Positions 11,496 to 22,583 of a stretch of DNA of 64,000 nucleotides are shown here, one piece after another. Source of the stretch: Puccinia triticina (taxonomy: Eukaryota > Basidiomycota > Pucciniomycetes > Pucciniales > Pucciniaceae); the NCBI RefSeq assembly GCF_026914185.1, contig NC_070575.1, forward strand, positions 1,550,001 through 1,614,000, in the 5' to 3' direction. How positions within the stretch are numbered: the stretch's first letter is position 1; every line of letters begins with the position of its first letter. Below the pieces are notes generated by a model that saw nothing but the letters and a program-made list of their open reading frames with translations, had not been told where the DNA came from and made no database searches. The translations under genes were made by a program, and so were the position numbers.

Positions 11496-12092
11496 TGTAA
11501 AAACCCTGGGGAAGGAAGAAAAGGTACCACCCGACTACACGATTGTAGCGGGCATCAAATCTCCCCCGGAGAGGTATAACACCAGGCCATAACACTCCCC
11601 TGCAAGCCAATATCACTGATAACAGAGGTGATATTGGATTGGACACCAAATGGGCTGGTGTGAAACTACATACAAATCTAAGTGTTACTCCCCAACAGAC
11701 TTGTTAACTGTCAACTTTCACGCATACTGGCTACTATACTAATGCTATTTTTAAAGACTATACTATGATTTATCTTAAAATGGGACTTTTGGCACCCATG
11801 AAACGTGGAACTATTTTAAGGCAACCACACTCCTAAACCAATAATCAATAATATGCTTTTATATGAATACTAGGAGTAGCTAACACAGTTATGTCATGTT
11901 ATGTGAAGGTTACAAGCGGGTGAGATGTGACATGTGTGAGATGCAGGTAATGGGAATTGAACACGCAACAGAGGCAACGCTGGGCTCATAACCTGTAAAA
12001 ACCCCAGGGAAGGAAGAAAAGGTACCACCCGACTACATGATTGTAGCAGGCATCAACTCTCCCCCGGAGAGGTATAGCACCAGGCCATAACA
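11496..12092 (-). mobile_element. Complete TRIM retroelement, 597 bases
   Basis: Two direct 99-base repeats (11,496-11,594 and 11,994-12,092; about six differences) begin TG and end CA, and are flanked by the 5-base duplication GCCTA (11,491-11,495 and 12,093-12,097). On the minus strand the repeat is followed at once by GGTTATGAGCCCAGC, complementary to the anticodon stem-loop of a methionine tRNA, and the other repeat is preceded by a purine tract (GCAGGGGAG). These give LTRs, primer site and polypurine tract for a minus-oriented terminal-repeat retrotransposon in miniature. The interior of about 400 bases has no coding capacity; a full-length LTR element would have to supply the enzymes. 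Confidence 0.9.
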
Positions 12093-12097
12093 GCCTA

Positions 12098-13310
12098 CAC
12101 CCCAATGTGGAACTACTCAAAGGGGGGAATAGAGCTTGGAAGGGAAATGGATAGCAACACTAGTACTAATGCAAGCTATGCAAGGGTGGTGATGAGGCTG
12201 CCTTCCTGACTAATGCTGAGGGGATGAGAGTAACACTAAGAAAAAGAAAGAAAAGGTGTGGCTGATTTCTATTTGATCTTAGGAGCTAGTACTATGAGCT
12301 TTAACTACTGCTTGGCTACTGAGGATGAGAGGTTTGGGGCAATGGTTGAAAGGGGCAAAGCAATGGCAATGATTCAATAGCAATGGGTTGATGAGAATGG
12401 GTACTATAATTTCTGTATCTAGAATTCTGCATAAGGTACAAGTGAGGGGGGAAGGACAGTTCTTATATGAAGGAAGGATGAGCACAGACAATGAGGAGTT
12501 CTGGCTATGGGAAGGAAGGTTGTACAAATGGGGAACAGTTCTGGCTATGGGAATAAAAGGTTGTACAAATGGGGAAAGTGATGTGAACATAGTAACAACT
12601 TGTAATGATGAGCACTACTGAAAGAGGTAAGCACAGATCCAATGATGTAATAGCCATAGTACATAATGAGTAATGTATGTAAAGGTTTTAGTATGTGAGA
12701 ATATATATGTAAAAGGAATTTAATGTAATGATTCAAGTAAGTTACTAATGAAATGAGTATTGTAACTAATGAAGACTGTAGGTTTTCTGTAAGTCTTATA
12801 TCCTCTATAACTATTGAACCATTGAAGATAAGGGGGTACTATGGATGAGTGACTATAGGTGAAATTTGGTTTAGAATCTGAATATGCAATAATAATGAGG
12901 TATTTGTGAAGGGTTATGGGGAAATGGGTAATGTAATGATGAATATATGTAAAGGAAAGCAATAAAATACTACTTATGGTTTGGGATGGAGCACCACACC
13001 GGGCGCACTCAAACGTCTGGGGACGTGCTGATCCTCACGTCTCAGGACACGCAACAACATACAGCCAAGATACGGGCCCCGTGCCAGGCCCCACGACGGC
13101 TCCACAAAGCCGTCTTCCATCCCCTTGTGTAATCTACCGTCCAAATTCAATGTTCACCAGAAGCAAGCTGCTGACATTAGTCAGTTGCTTGCAGCACGTC
13201 CACCAAACGGGGCGGCCAGACCAGACGGCCAATGTAAAGTGGCTCACATACCACACGGCCAAAATCAATGCACGCCATATGTACGGCACCCCACCACAAC
13301 CAACGGTGGG
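12098..13310. other. No gene supported; short internal duplications
   Basis: The phrase ggttgtacaaatgggg is repeated near 12,520 and 12,562, giving a small tandem duplication. The rest is AT-rich with short open frames on both strands. No element ends were recognised. Confidence 0.35.
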
Positions 13311-13935
13311 CTGATACACTAACTGTATTGTTAGTGTAGTGTATTGTTAGTTTTTTCCACTGCACTACACAAATAATACTGTTATCCTTGATTTTATTGC
13401 AATAAAAATACATCTTTTTGATGTTATTCTTTTTGGCTGTTATTGTATTGTTAGTGTAGCTGAAATATGCCAGGTTAACAATAACCAAATCCTAGTTTCA
13501 TGATTGTTATCTGTTTTTATTCCTGATAACAAATACAATAAATGTCAGTTTATCTCTGCAATTAATGATAAAATTACTTTCAGTGTATTGATATTTTTGG
13601 TAGTAAAGTTGGTTTTGTGTTACAAAAATAAATAAATCTGGAACATGATGTTTTGAGAATCATTTTCTAGAGGCTAAAAACCATGAAATAACAGATACTG
13701 TAGTGCAGAAGATTGTTATCCTAACTCTGATACACTAACTTTCAGGGAAATTTTGGTTATCCAAAAGAAATACACTACCTGTTAGTGTATTTTGAGTGTA
13801 TTCTGGATAACAATACCCAAGATCTTCAATGAGAAACTTTAGATACACTAACTGTTAGTGTATTGGGCTATAATTGGGGATAACAATACCCCAATTGTCT
13901 CGCCAAATAACCACGGATACACTAACGGATATTGG
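13310..13935. repeat. TACACTAAC / GTTAGTGTA palindromic repeat cluster
   Basis: Six or more sites combine tacactaac with its complement gttagtgta, for example atacactaactgttagtgta at about 13,842-13,861, with GTTATC/GATAAC motifs in between. The spacing is irregular, so this is a clustered palindrome array rather than a simple satellite. Ends of a parent element were not found. Confidence 0.5.
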
Positions 13936-15471
13936 CCCGTAGCGCAGTGGCCCATTGTTGCCACAACTACCGCATGCGACTGTCCATGCCAAGATAAAAC
14001 TGGCACAAAATTTTGCAGGTTTTATCCGCTCGCGTGCGGCAGCGGCAAACGATGTAGGTACGCACAATGCCACTGATAAACAGCAAGGAATATTAGAGTG
14101 GGATGTTTATTGCGGGTGTAAAAAAAAGAAATCTGCCCAGATAAACACAATACAACAAAAACTACTATGCACACAACTGAAGCTGGAAAGTATGGAAAGA
14201 AAGATACAAGTACTATGTACAGGGGGGTCAAAAATATAAGGGAACCAGATGTACACAGATGAAGAGAAGATGCTTTAGTGGGTTTTTCGCGATAATGAAC
14301 CATGACTTTGAGGTTGGTGGGTGGCCGCATGCTTTCCCTTTTAGCTGAGAGGAGAAAGTGTCTACAAAGGAGGCAGCATTGAGCTCCAAGGTCTGTGAGA
14401 CTGAGTCAGTTTTTCAAACTCCAGTCGCACCCGGGCTTAGCTATGTAGACTCACAAGGTCTCCGGGCCCATTAGCACCTTTGGTTTCAGCAGCAGCACGG
14501 GCTGATGATCCACACAAAGGAGCGGCATGGGGGCTGCCGCACTGAGGTGGTGATTTTGCAGGGGTGAGTGAGGGCGGCAAGCAAGTTGTGCTGTAAAATC
14601 CGGATGGTGGAACTCTTGAGTCTATTGGCATGTGGATTGGTCATCATTTTCAGAATGGCTGGATGATGACATTTGATGTGATGGTCAAATGGAAAGCTAA
14701 AGATGTTGTGAAGAAATGAATTCAAGAACAAGCCGGTTGGCAAGAAGTTAAAGTCAGGTAATATTTCTGATGAAGCAGGTAAAGGATATCTGGTGCGGTG
14801 AGATTATGAAATTGGAAGATACATATTTACTTATGTACTGGATGAGCCCTTCCCCCAACTGAAGTACATATATGCTGGCTGCGCCATGATCACCGCCCTT
14901 CATCAACCCTAAGGATGCTGGGGCGGGATATCTGTGTAGATATCTTGAGTCGTGGCAAGAAACGGCTGCTCCTGCCGTCTCAGCTGTTCAAAGGAAACCA
15001 CTTATTTAAAAAAAAGATTATGTACAAGAACATTGGCATTGACGACAAGGAGAAGCAATCCCCAGCAGGTCAAATCAAAACTTGTGGAAGCCAACAAGGC
15101 ATTGGTCCCAGGGGAATTGGGGAGGGATCTTCCCCACTGGCAGCTGATGCATAGAGCATGTGTGGGAGGCAAAAAGAATAAAGGTCTTGAAACTTGCTTT
15201 GGGTGGGGCAGGTTTGTGTCAAGCAGCAAGAATCCGAAGAAAACAAAAATATATATGCTGACTGGCAAATTCCACAGGAATAAGGAAGTCCTCAAAGGGG
15301 CTGATGTCCTGAGGGGGGAATAACACATTCAACACCTCATTCCAAGTTGGAGGAGGGACTGGCTGCCTGGCTCTGGGCATGGTAGAGTGTTGATGAAGAC
15401 AAAGAGAAGGTTGGGCCTGGGGCGGGTACGGAGAATCAATGAATTCAAACTTTTTGTTAACAACCTCAATA
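13936..15471. other. No gene supported
   Basis: Short overlapping open frames only. No domain, LTR or inverted terminal repeat was recognised. Confidence 0.3.
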
Positions 15472-15649
15472 CAGTCCAACCTGTGAAACCGCATACTTGT
15501 ATAAGGGTATAACCTCCCAAACCACATACTGATTTGGGTCCACCAAAATTTAATTTTGGCCTGTAGCTAACCCTTGTAACCACACAACCTGCCAAACCAC
15601 ATAGCAAGTTCTGTCCACCAAGGGGTATGCAGTTTCAAGGGTTTGACTG
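15472..15649. mobile_element. pogo/Tc1-mariner-like MITE, 178 bases
   Basis: The ends match in inverted orientation (CAGTCCAACCTGTGAAAC at the left; the complement of gggtttgactg at the right, both followed by GCATAC). The element lies between TA dinucleotides (15,470-15,471 and 15,650-15,651), the expected target duplication of this superfamily. The interior repeats 'ccaaaccacata' twice. It has no coding capacity. Confidence 0.7.
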
Positions 15650-16062
15650 TATAGGCAGGAGCACAAGATTTTTTTTTATTTGTTGATGTTAGATATGTAT
15701 TTATGTTCACAGATGTTGTGTACGTGAGTGCGGCGTGGAGCCATGCCCGTGATGGGGCTGTGGCCTGAAGCCATGCCTGTGGTTGGGCGGTATTTTTGCC
15801 GGGAGAAGTACGGGGTATGTTGTTTTGGATGGTGGACCAGCACTGTCTTCAACACCGTCGTAAGGTGGTGAGATTGCCGGCTCATGCCCGACAGAGCTAG
15901 GAGTTCTGTTGTGTGGAAGGCTGGCCTTGCCCCGTTGGTGGATGGCTTTGGGCCGTCTTGCCTGATGGGGATGGATAATTGCCGTACCTCCGGCGGGTTG
16001 ATGTCAAATTTTTGCCTTGGGCGGTATGACGACAAACTTTGAAAATTGTGCGCCCGTGGTGT

Positions 16063-16223
16063 AGACGGGCAAGTCGTTTGAGAGCGATGGAGTTGAAGCG
16101 ATCCCGGTCAGATTCGGACAAGAGCTGGTGTTCATAGATCCAAGATGAGTCGATTGTGCAGATAGCAAGTTGAAAGTGTCAATCGACTGATCAGTGATGC
16201 TTTCGGTCACATCCTGATAGTCC
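16063..16223 (-). repeat. Fragment of a coding-like repeat also at 38,581-38,740
   Basis: About 160 bases match the plus strand at 38.58-38.74 kb with few differences. Both copies translate in one frame to a sequence ending SESDxDRFxSIALKRLARL, with stops upstream. The family is unknown; it is probably a broken transposon gene. Confidence 0.5.
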
Positions 16224-16369
16224 ACCTGAAGTCAAAGTGGCTGAAGACAGGAAACAGAAGTCAAGTGTCGGAGAACACACGGCCAGCGAGTATGGGTGTG
16301 TAAATTGAGGTCTGGGAGGCTCTCAGTTGACACACTTGTCCGCTTGAAGAACACTCACGACGCCCGGCG

Positions 16370-16690
16370 GCAGGACAAACCGGAGCACAAATCAAACTCA
16401 AATATCTACAGAGAAGCCTCTGTTGAGCTCATCAAAGCAAGCAACACCACAAAGTTGAGAACAGTTCCGGATTGCAGCTCGGAAAAATTGTACCCATTGC
16501 CAAGCAGAAGAAGAAAAAAAGTAGAAAAACAGAATACTATATGTTTACCAAAGAAACAAAAAAAATAATGATGTTTTCAAAAGAAACACTGGTTCTAATT
16601 TTCAGTTTCTTCACGGTGCTTAAATTTTCTTCAACAGAAATCACAATGTCTTAGAAATTCTACGTTATCCCATTGCTATGGAGGCTCTGG
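16370..16690 (+). repeat. Isolated copy of the 8.1-8.45 kb repeat
   Basis: Aligns along the same strand with the 3' flank of secreted-protein paralogue 1 and stops near 16,670, where similarity ends. The signal-peptide exon is not found next to it, so this is a partial duplicate. Confidence 0.5.
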
Positions 16691-16699
16691 AGCGACAAT

Positions 16700-18480
16700 C
16701 TGGACAGAATTCCTGAAATTATGGTGCATTCGGAGGAATTGAATAAAACTTCTCTATTCCTGAAAAGAGAGCCAGTTGCTAGGACAAATCAGCAACAGTC
16801 TCCACCAGAAAAACAACCGCGTAAAAAAAGGTAAATGGAATCTGTGGCTCGGCCAGCGGGTACACCTTATCTACACCAGGATGAGTGTTCTTCAGTGAGA
16901 ACTTGCACATCGGGATGGATTCCACCATGGAGCAGTCCGTACCTGCTAGCCAACGAAGGCTGCTCCAGGCGGACAGCAGCTATATTGTGTATTGGCTGGC
17001 CGGACGGCGGCAGGTGTCTTTGCTCGCCAGGCCTGGGGAGAATATTGCTCCTTACAATTCACCAGCTAGTCTACATCCTTGCCGAGGTTGCTCCCCGGCA
17101 ATCACCTGCACATATGCTTGCCAAGAATGATTCATTCCCACCAGGCAGAATCCTTGGAACTGGTACATGCTTGACAAGGAGACTGGCCATTGAATGGAGT
17201 AAACACTCCCTTTGATGGCCGGTCCGACTGCACATCTAGAGGAGGAGAGTCCTCTCAATGGCCACTGTCTTCTCCCTTTGATGACCTATTACATCGGTGG
17301 CCATCAGGAGGGGTAACTGAAGGCCGAGGAGGCATTCTCGCACCGGGAAGGGGCTGGGTGGTGAAAGATTTCAAAGGACTAAGAGATTTCATTGTATCAG
17401 AATAAACAATTCTTGTAGATACAATAGTTTTTATTCTTGAGGAAATAATAAAGCAGAGTTGAGTGCTTTACCTAAGAGCAGGAGCTATACCGCTTTCTAC
17501 TAAAGAGTATTGAAAAGATAGATGAAATAATAAAGGAAAGAGACCCGTATACGGTTTATTGTCTCTGCAAGTCAATCACGGTGCGTGTTGGACGTTAGTC
17601 TCCTGCCACTCTCTTTTGGGATTGGTGGTAGAGTTTTTTCTCTGACTCTTGTGAGCCTTTTGGCCTAAGTGATTGTTCACTTTGCTTTGGCGAGAAGACC
17701 AAGAAGAGACTTAACGCTGTCTGTTACTGGGCCAGCTTTGAGTTAGCGTCTTCTCTTTTGTCTCGCGTTCGAGGCTTTTAACACAAGACACTCACCAATT
17801 GTTTTACCAGCTTGTTGGGCGGTATCGGTGGGTTCAGTCTGTTCTCCTACAACTAAGTTGTCTTTTTGAGAAAAGGAATAGTGCGTTAGCTCCTATCTTG
17901 TCTACTTCCTTAAGGTATCAACATCTGCATACCTTTGGCGCTTGTTGTGATCCTCTCAATGAGTGACTTTGCGCCGGGATAATCCACTGGCTTAATCTTG
18001 CTGCTTGTGGATGTTAAACCTGTTTACATCAGAAGATGAATACAGTTTAGTTTAACTCCTGCAGCTCAGATTTGGACTGCGGAATATGGTTTGCTTTTGC
18101 TTACCATTTTCCGCAGCTGGTTCAGTTCCCGATGTCTTTCTCATTTTATGAGTTCGACACCGTTCCCCTAAGCTGGAATTCTCACAGGTGGGACAATCTT
18201 TGCAAGATCAGCACGTGTGGGTTCTCAGGCCCTTTTTTTAGCAATTAAAGAAGTTTTATTTGGGGGTGCGTGAATTCGTCTCAAAATGGCCAACTCACCT
18301 GCCAAAGTGGCCAGGACGGCGCCTGCTGGCCAGGCATAACTGGCCATTCATGATGAGCGCAACCCATTGTCAAAATAGACAGAACAACAAAACCAACAAA
18401 CCAGGCATGGAGATGCCATTTTAGCCATATTCTGCTTTGTTCCTCCTTCCATCACAAATTGTCTGTATAAGCCATCATAG
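16700..18480. other. No gene supported
   Basis: About 1.8 kb of mixed sequence. A stretch at 17,400-18,240 lacks long open frames and lacks the repeats typical of the neighbourhood, so it may be a solo LTR or an untranslated region. I could not find a second copy or element ends in the window to support that. Confidence 0.3.
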
Positions 18481-19050
18481 AAGGAGGAACTAATATGAAG
18501 CAAAAATGTGTCACTGATTGGTCATTGAAGGCTCTAAAGTGTTGTGCTGGTCATCAAAGGTACTCCTCTCAAAGACTGATTGTACCGGTCATGGATAGTA
18601 CTCCTCTTAAAGACCGGAGGGAGTACAAAATCCCCTTGATTTCCGGTCTATACCGGTCAACTGGCAAGGAGATAAACCTCTTGAAAAACGGTCCATGTAT
18701 ACCGGTCATCAAATGAGTAGATAACCCCCTCAATTACTGGTCATGCCCGCCATCAAGGGAGTATGTAAATATCCCTCTCATGATCTGTTATGCCGGTCAT
18801 TGTGGGGAGCTCTTGATGAGTGGTCTGGTCATCAAAAGCTCTGCTATTGAGGTACGTATTTATGATGTACTCCTTCAATGACCATGGAAGACCTGTCATT
18901 GCCGCCGGTCATGGAGAGAATTTTGCTTGTAAACCTCTCGATGCCCGGCATAAACTGGTCATTGAGAGCTTGCCTCGATGACCGGCATAGTTTATACCGG
19001 TCATCAAGAGCTCCCCTTGCTGATTGGCATAGTTTAAGCCGGTCATTGAG
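18480..19050. repeat. CCGGTCATC-type palindromic repeat array (left flank of the hAT-like element)
   Basis: About fifteen half-sites of ggtcat(c/t) and gatgacc(gg) spaced 20-40 bases apart, often as inverted pairs such as gatgaccggcatag..ccggtcatc. The array continues to the right of the hAT-like element (21,225-21,270), which shows that the element inserted into it. Confidence 0.6.
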
Positions 19051-19061
19051 AGGGTTATGCA

Positions 19062-21216
19062 AGGACCCCGGCAAGCCCCTACTAGACACCCTTGCGTAAA
19101 TTGTTTCAAAATGATTTTTTTGGCAAAAATGATACTTACGTAAACCTGTGAAACTTGTTTCAAATGGACACTGCTGGGATTTTTTTCTTCTGGGACATAG
19201 TACCAACAAAGGGTAGTTACACTACGTGTAACGCGTAGATAACGGTAACGTAACAAAATTTTTGTTGTTATCTACGCGTTACGCATAACGGCAGTGCGAT
19301 TATGTTATCGCAACACGTTGAGCCGGTTTTTTTTATGCTCGTTGCGTTATCCAGGCGCGCGGAGCCCTTGAGAACGGGCAAAAAATGAGGCTAAAAAGCC
19401 TTAAATGGTCCGTTATCGCGTTGGGGCAGGCTTTAGGCACGCCAAAAAATTCCTAGATGCACGCCAAAAAAGGCGTGCACTCCTGACCACTCCAAGAATT
19501 TTGGAGTGCAGGATGTTTCACTCCAAAACCAGCCCCATTTGGAGTGCACAACCCTGCACTCCAGGTGGTATGGAGTGAACACCCCGCCACGCCAAGACTC
19601 CTCCCCTCGATGGCCGTTCTGCGGCGGCTACACATGTCCCTCTCGATGACCGGGACGGACCGGTCACCGAGAGGACACACCCCTCTCGATGACCGGCACA
19701 GACCGGTCATCGAGAGGACACACCCCTCTCGATGACCGGCACAGACCGGTCATCGAGAGGACACACCCCTCTCGATGACCGGGACGGACCGGTCATCGAG
19801 AGGACACACCCCTCTCGATGACCGGCACAGACCGGTCACCGAGAGGACACACCCCTCTCGATGACCGGGACCGACCAGTCATCAAGAGGGCAAACACACC
19901 CTTCTCGATGACCGGGACGGACCGTTCATTGAGAGGACACAACCCCTCTTGATGACCGGCACAGACCGGTCATCGAGAGCTGTATCCCTTGATAATCGGT
20001 CCGGTCTGTCCCGGTCATCGAGGGGGGGTTTGTCCTCTTGATGACCGGTCTTTCCCGGTCATCGAGAGGGGTTTGTCCTCTCGATGGCCGGACTTTCCTG
20101 GTCATCAAGAGGGGTTGTGTCCTCTTGATGACCGGCGTCCTCTCGATGACCGGTCCGTCCCGGTCATCGAGAAGGGTGTGTTTGCCCTCTTGATGACTGG
20201 TCGGTCCCGGTCATCGAGAGGGGTGTGTCCTCTCGATGACCGGTCTGTGCCGGTCATCGAGAGGGGTGTGTCCTCTCGATGACCGGTCTGTGCCGGTCAT
20301 CGAGAGGGGTGTGTCCTCTCGGTGACCGGTCCGTCCCGGTCATCGAGAGGGACATGTGTAGCCGCCGCAGAACGGCCATCGAGGGCAGGAGTCTTGGTGT
20401 GGCGGGGTGCTCACTCCATACCACCTGGAGTGCAGGGTTGTGCACTCCAAATGGGGCTGGTTTTGGAGTGAAACATCCTGCACTCCAAAATTCTTGGAGT
20501 GGTCAGGAGTGCACGCCTTTTTTGGCGTGCATCTGGGAATTTTTTGGCGTGCCTAAAGCCTGCCCCTATCGCGTTATCCCCCGGATAACGTGCCTCAAAA
20601 ATGAGGCCCGTTACGTTACGCGCGGGGTCTGAAATGACCCCGTTACTAGTAAAGTAACGGGGGGCCCCGGATAACAGGGGTAGTTATGCTACCAAAATTG
20701 CGCGGATAACGCAACGTAACGTAACTACCCTTTGTTGGACATACTGACGTACCCTGTTTCAATCTGGTCATCCCTTCCAAGGGAAAAAATGACATACTTA
20801 CATGTTTCGTTTCAATTTGTTTTTGTGCTTAAAAGTGCAAACATAGTGTGCATACATATTAGTTCCTCACTGTTCTCTCCTGCTCCCATGTTACATTATA
20901 AGGGTTGAGGAAGGTCTGAAAGGCTTCTAAAAGTGATTTTTTGTTGATTTTAATCCATTTTTTGTAACACATCAGCAATGATAACCAGAGCATCAATTTT
21001 GCACTTTTCTTATCCAAAACCCCCACAAATGGCTGCAGATGTTACTTACGTAACTTGTTTCAATCCACTATGCCAAAATTTGCAAAATTGAACATACTGA
21101 CGTAGTTGGTTTCAAACAGTTGGTTCTCTCCAAAAAATCAAAACTACAGCTGTTTCAAAATGGCAAATTCCCAGGGTATCGCGTAAGGGTGTCTAGTAGG
21201 GGCTTGCCGGGGTCCT
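19062..21216. mobile_element. hAT-like non-autonomous element, 2.16 kb
   Basis: Terminal inverted repeats start AGGACCCCGGCAAGCC and are identical for 32 bases. The flanks carry a perfect 8-base direct repeat, GTTATGCA, at 19,054-19,061 and 21,217-21,224. An 8-base duplication is typical of hAT elements. Subterminal sequence repeats a motif of the form TACT(T/G)ACGTA followed after a few bases by TGTTTCAA about five times (near 19,130, 20,745, 20,795, 21,045 and 21,095), like transposase-binding repeats of hAT elements. There is no transposase; the interior is occupied by a nested foldback element. Confidence 0.8.
19203..20738. mobile_element. Foldback element, 1.5 kb, with near-perfect long palindrome arms
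   Basis: The tips read CCAACAAAGGGTAGTTAC in inverted orientation. A candidate 8-base target duplication (acatagta/acatactg, two mismatches) flanks it. The interior is a huge palindrome: roughly 19,415-19,945 against 20,115-20,560, including a stretch of at least 190 bases identical in both arms. The core consists of tandem units of CCTCTCGATGACCGG facing CCGGTCATCGAGAGG. The outer part of each arm has several GGAGTGC/GCACTCC motifs. Open frames of 60-117 codons mirror each other in the arms and are by-products of the palindrome. Confidence 0.75.
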
Positions 21217-21224
21217 GTTATGCA

Positions 21225-21700
21225 CTCTCTGAATGACCGGTCTGCTCCGGTCATCAAAAGGTTGGTTAAGGTATGCCTCTGTTACAGCAGGTACATGAGC
21301 CATGTGATGATCATGGAATCTTCTTTGGCACCCAGGCAGATTATTTGGCCAGTATGACTGGGGAATCATTACAGACTCTGTCAAATCTGGCCAGTTTGGC
21401 AGTGGAATCAATATTTGACCGCTGGATTTCAGTTTCAGGTGGTGGGACTCGAAAATTTACACCAAGAATTAAAATTCTGAAAATCAAAAGATGTTGGCCA
21501 ACAAGTCGGCTCCAAGCCTCCATACATTGCAGTAAACAGTTCAAGATCAGGATCAAGAATAAGATGTTTTCAGTCCTCCTCTAAATTCCGGCCGAATTTT
21601 CAATGGAAAGAGCTTCATATTGCCCATTATGCCGGCCGTCAATGATCACAACAAACTTTACCAGAACGTGCACGTACTAAAAGCGGGAGTCAAAACGTAC
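21225..21700. other. End of palindromic array, then 3' flank of secreted-protein paralogue 2
   Basis: The array of GACCGG units resumes at the right of the hAT-like element. From about 21,530 the sequence matches the 3' flank of the paralogues at 8.4-8.5 and 37.4-37.55 kb (for example gaaaacatc on the minus strand). Confidence 0.5.
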
Positions 21701-21703
21701 AGA

Positions 21704-21919
21704 TTAGGCTTCTTCTGAGGAATCACGGGCCCTTGCGCGCATATCTGAGAAGCATAAAAACTATAACTTACCAGCAGGGGCACAATAATGTTTACAGGTA
21801 GGTTTCTGGGTCAATTGCATTGGCGGTGGGGGGCCGGTGTCAGGAAGCAACTTTGCAGGAGGAATGCAAATAACTATTAAGGTTGCAACCAACATGATTG
21901 TCAAATGATAAGAGAACAT
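21704..21919 (-). CDS. Small secreted-protein paralogue 2, promoter displaced
   Basis: Two exons on the minus strand: 21,919-21,772 and 21,744-21,704, joined by a GTAAGT...CAG intron of 27 bases. The predicted product is about 62 residues: a signal peptide (MFSYHLTIMLVATLIV, PPA), then a short mature chain with a C-x3-C pair (PTCKHYC) and an acidic C-terminus. Intron position, phase and stop codon match paralogue 3. A Copia LTR begins 63 bases upstream, and the original upstream sequence now lies at 39.13-39.64 kb. The intron is unusually short, so splicing is not certain. Secretion is predicted from sequence; an effector role is speculation. Confidence 0.5.
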
Positions 21920-21982
21920 TTTATGCACTAATATCTTGGCAATTGACACTGAAGAAAGTATAGATTTTGTGATACTGCTTTA

Positions 21983-22520
21983 TATTGAACTTACAGTAGT
22001 CGTTCAGGGTTCCTTTCCATTTTTACGCTTTGTTACTCTTACCAGTTGTGCCGCAGTTGTTCCAAAACCTAGTTGATCCTTTAAATGTCCGCTCCAATTA
22101 TGTATTGGTTCTTTTCCTTAATCAACTTATAGTTCTCAACAACTACAACACTAACACTCATCGATACAATCAGGTCTGTTACTCATTAAGATATCTTATT
22201 CATTGTATCCCTTTTCTTAACAACTCTTCTCATTGTTTAGGTTAGTGTATCGTTGGTGCTCAAGTCGTATCAAGTGTAGATACTTATATCGCTACCTTCT
22301 AAAAGGTGTGTAAGAGTAATAACAATCAACTTATAGTTCTCAACAACTACAACACTAACACTCATTGATGCGATCAGGTTAGTGTATCGTCGGTGCTCAA
22401 GTCGTATCAAGTGTAGATACTTATATCGCTACCTTCTAAAAGGTTAGTGTATTGTTGGTGCTCAAGTCGTATCAAGTGTAGATAATTATATTGCTACCTT
22501 CTAAAAGTCTGAGCTCATTA
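21983..22520 (+). repeat. Copia 5' LTR (538 bases)
   Basis: Begins TATTGAAC and ends TCATTA. It is preceded by the target duplication CTTTA (21,978-21,982) and followed directly by the primer site. It contains three copies of a unit of about 65 bases (ggtgctcaagtcgtatcaag ... accttctaaaag). The partner LTR at 39,638-40,175 has exactly the same length with about 21 differences counted by eye (about 96% identity), on the opposite strand. Confidence 0.9.
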
Positions 22521-22537
22521 GGTTATGAGCCCAGTGG
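22521..22537 (+). other. Copia primer-binding site for a half methionine tRNA
   Basis: GGTTATGAGCCCAGTG follows the LTR with no gap. It is complementary to the anticodon stem-loop (GGGCTCATAACC) of a methionine tRNA, most likely the initiator, and not to the tRNA 3' end. Drosophila copia uses an internal iMet tRNA fragment in the same way. The TRIM at 11.5-12.1 kb has the same site. Confidence 0.75.
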
Positions 22538-22583
22538 GTGCTTAAATCTGCAACCTCATTGAACTCTTATCTTCATATACGCA

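Noticed and set aside
10229..11649. Frames of 70-118 codons between 10.2 and 11.65 kb
   Set aside because: They overlap each other on both strands in hairpin-rich repeat sequence and show no protein family features.
19453..20632. Open frames of 60-117 codons in the palindromic arrays, some identical on both strands
   Set aside because: They mirror each other because the arms are inverted copies and read through GACCGG repeats; there is no domain or start context.
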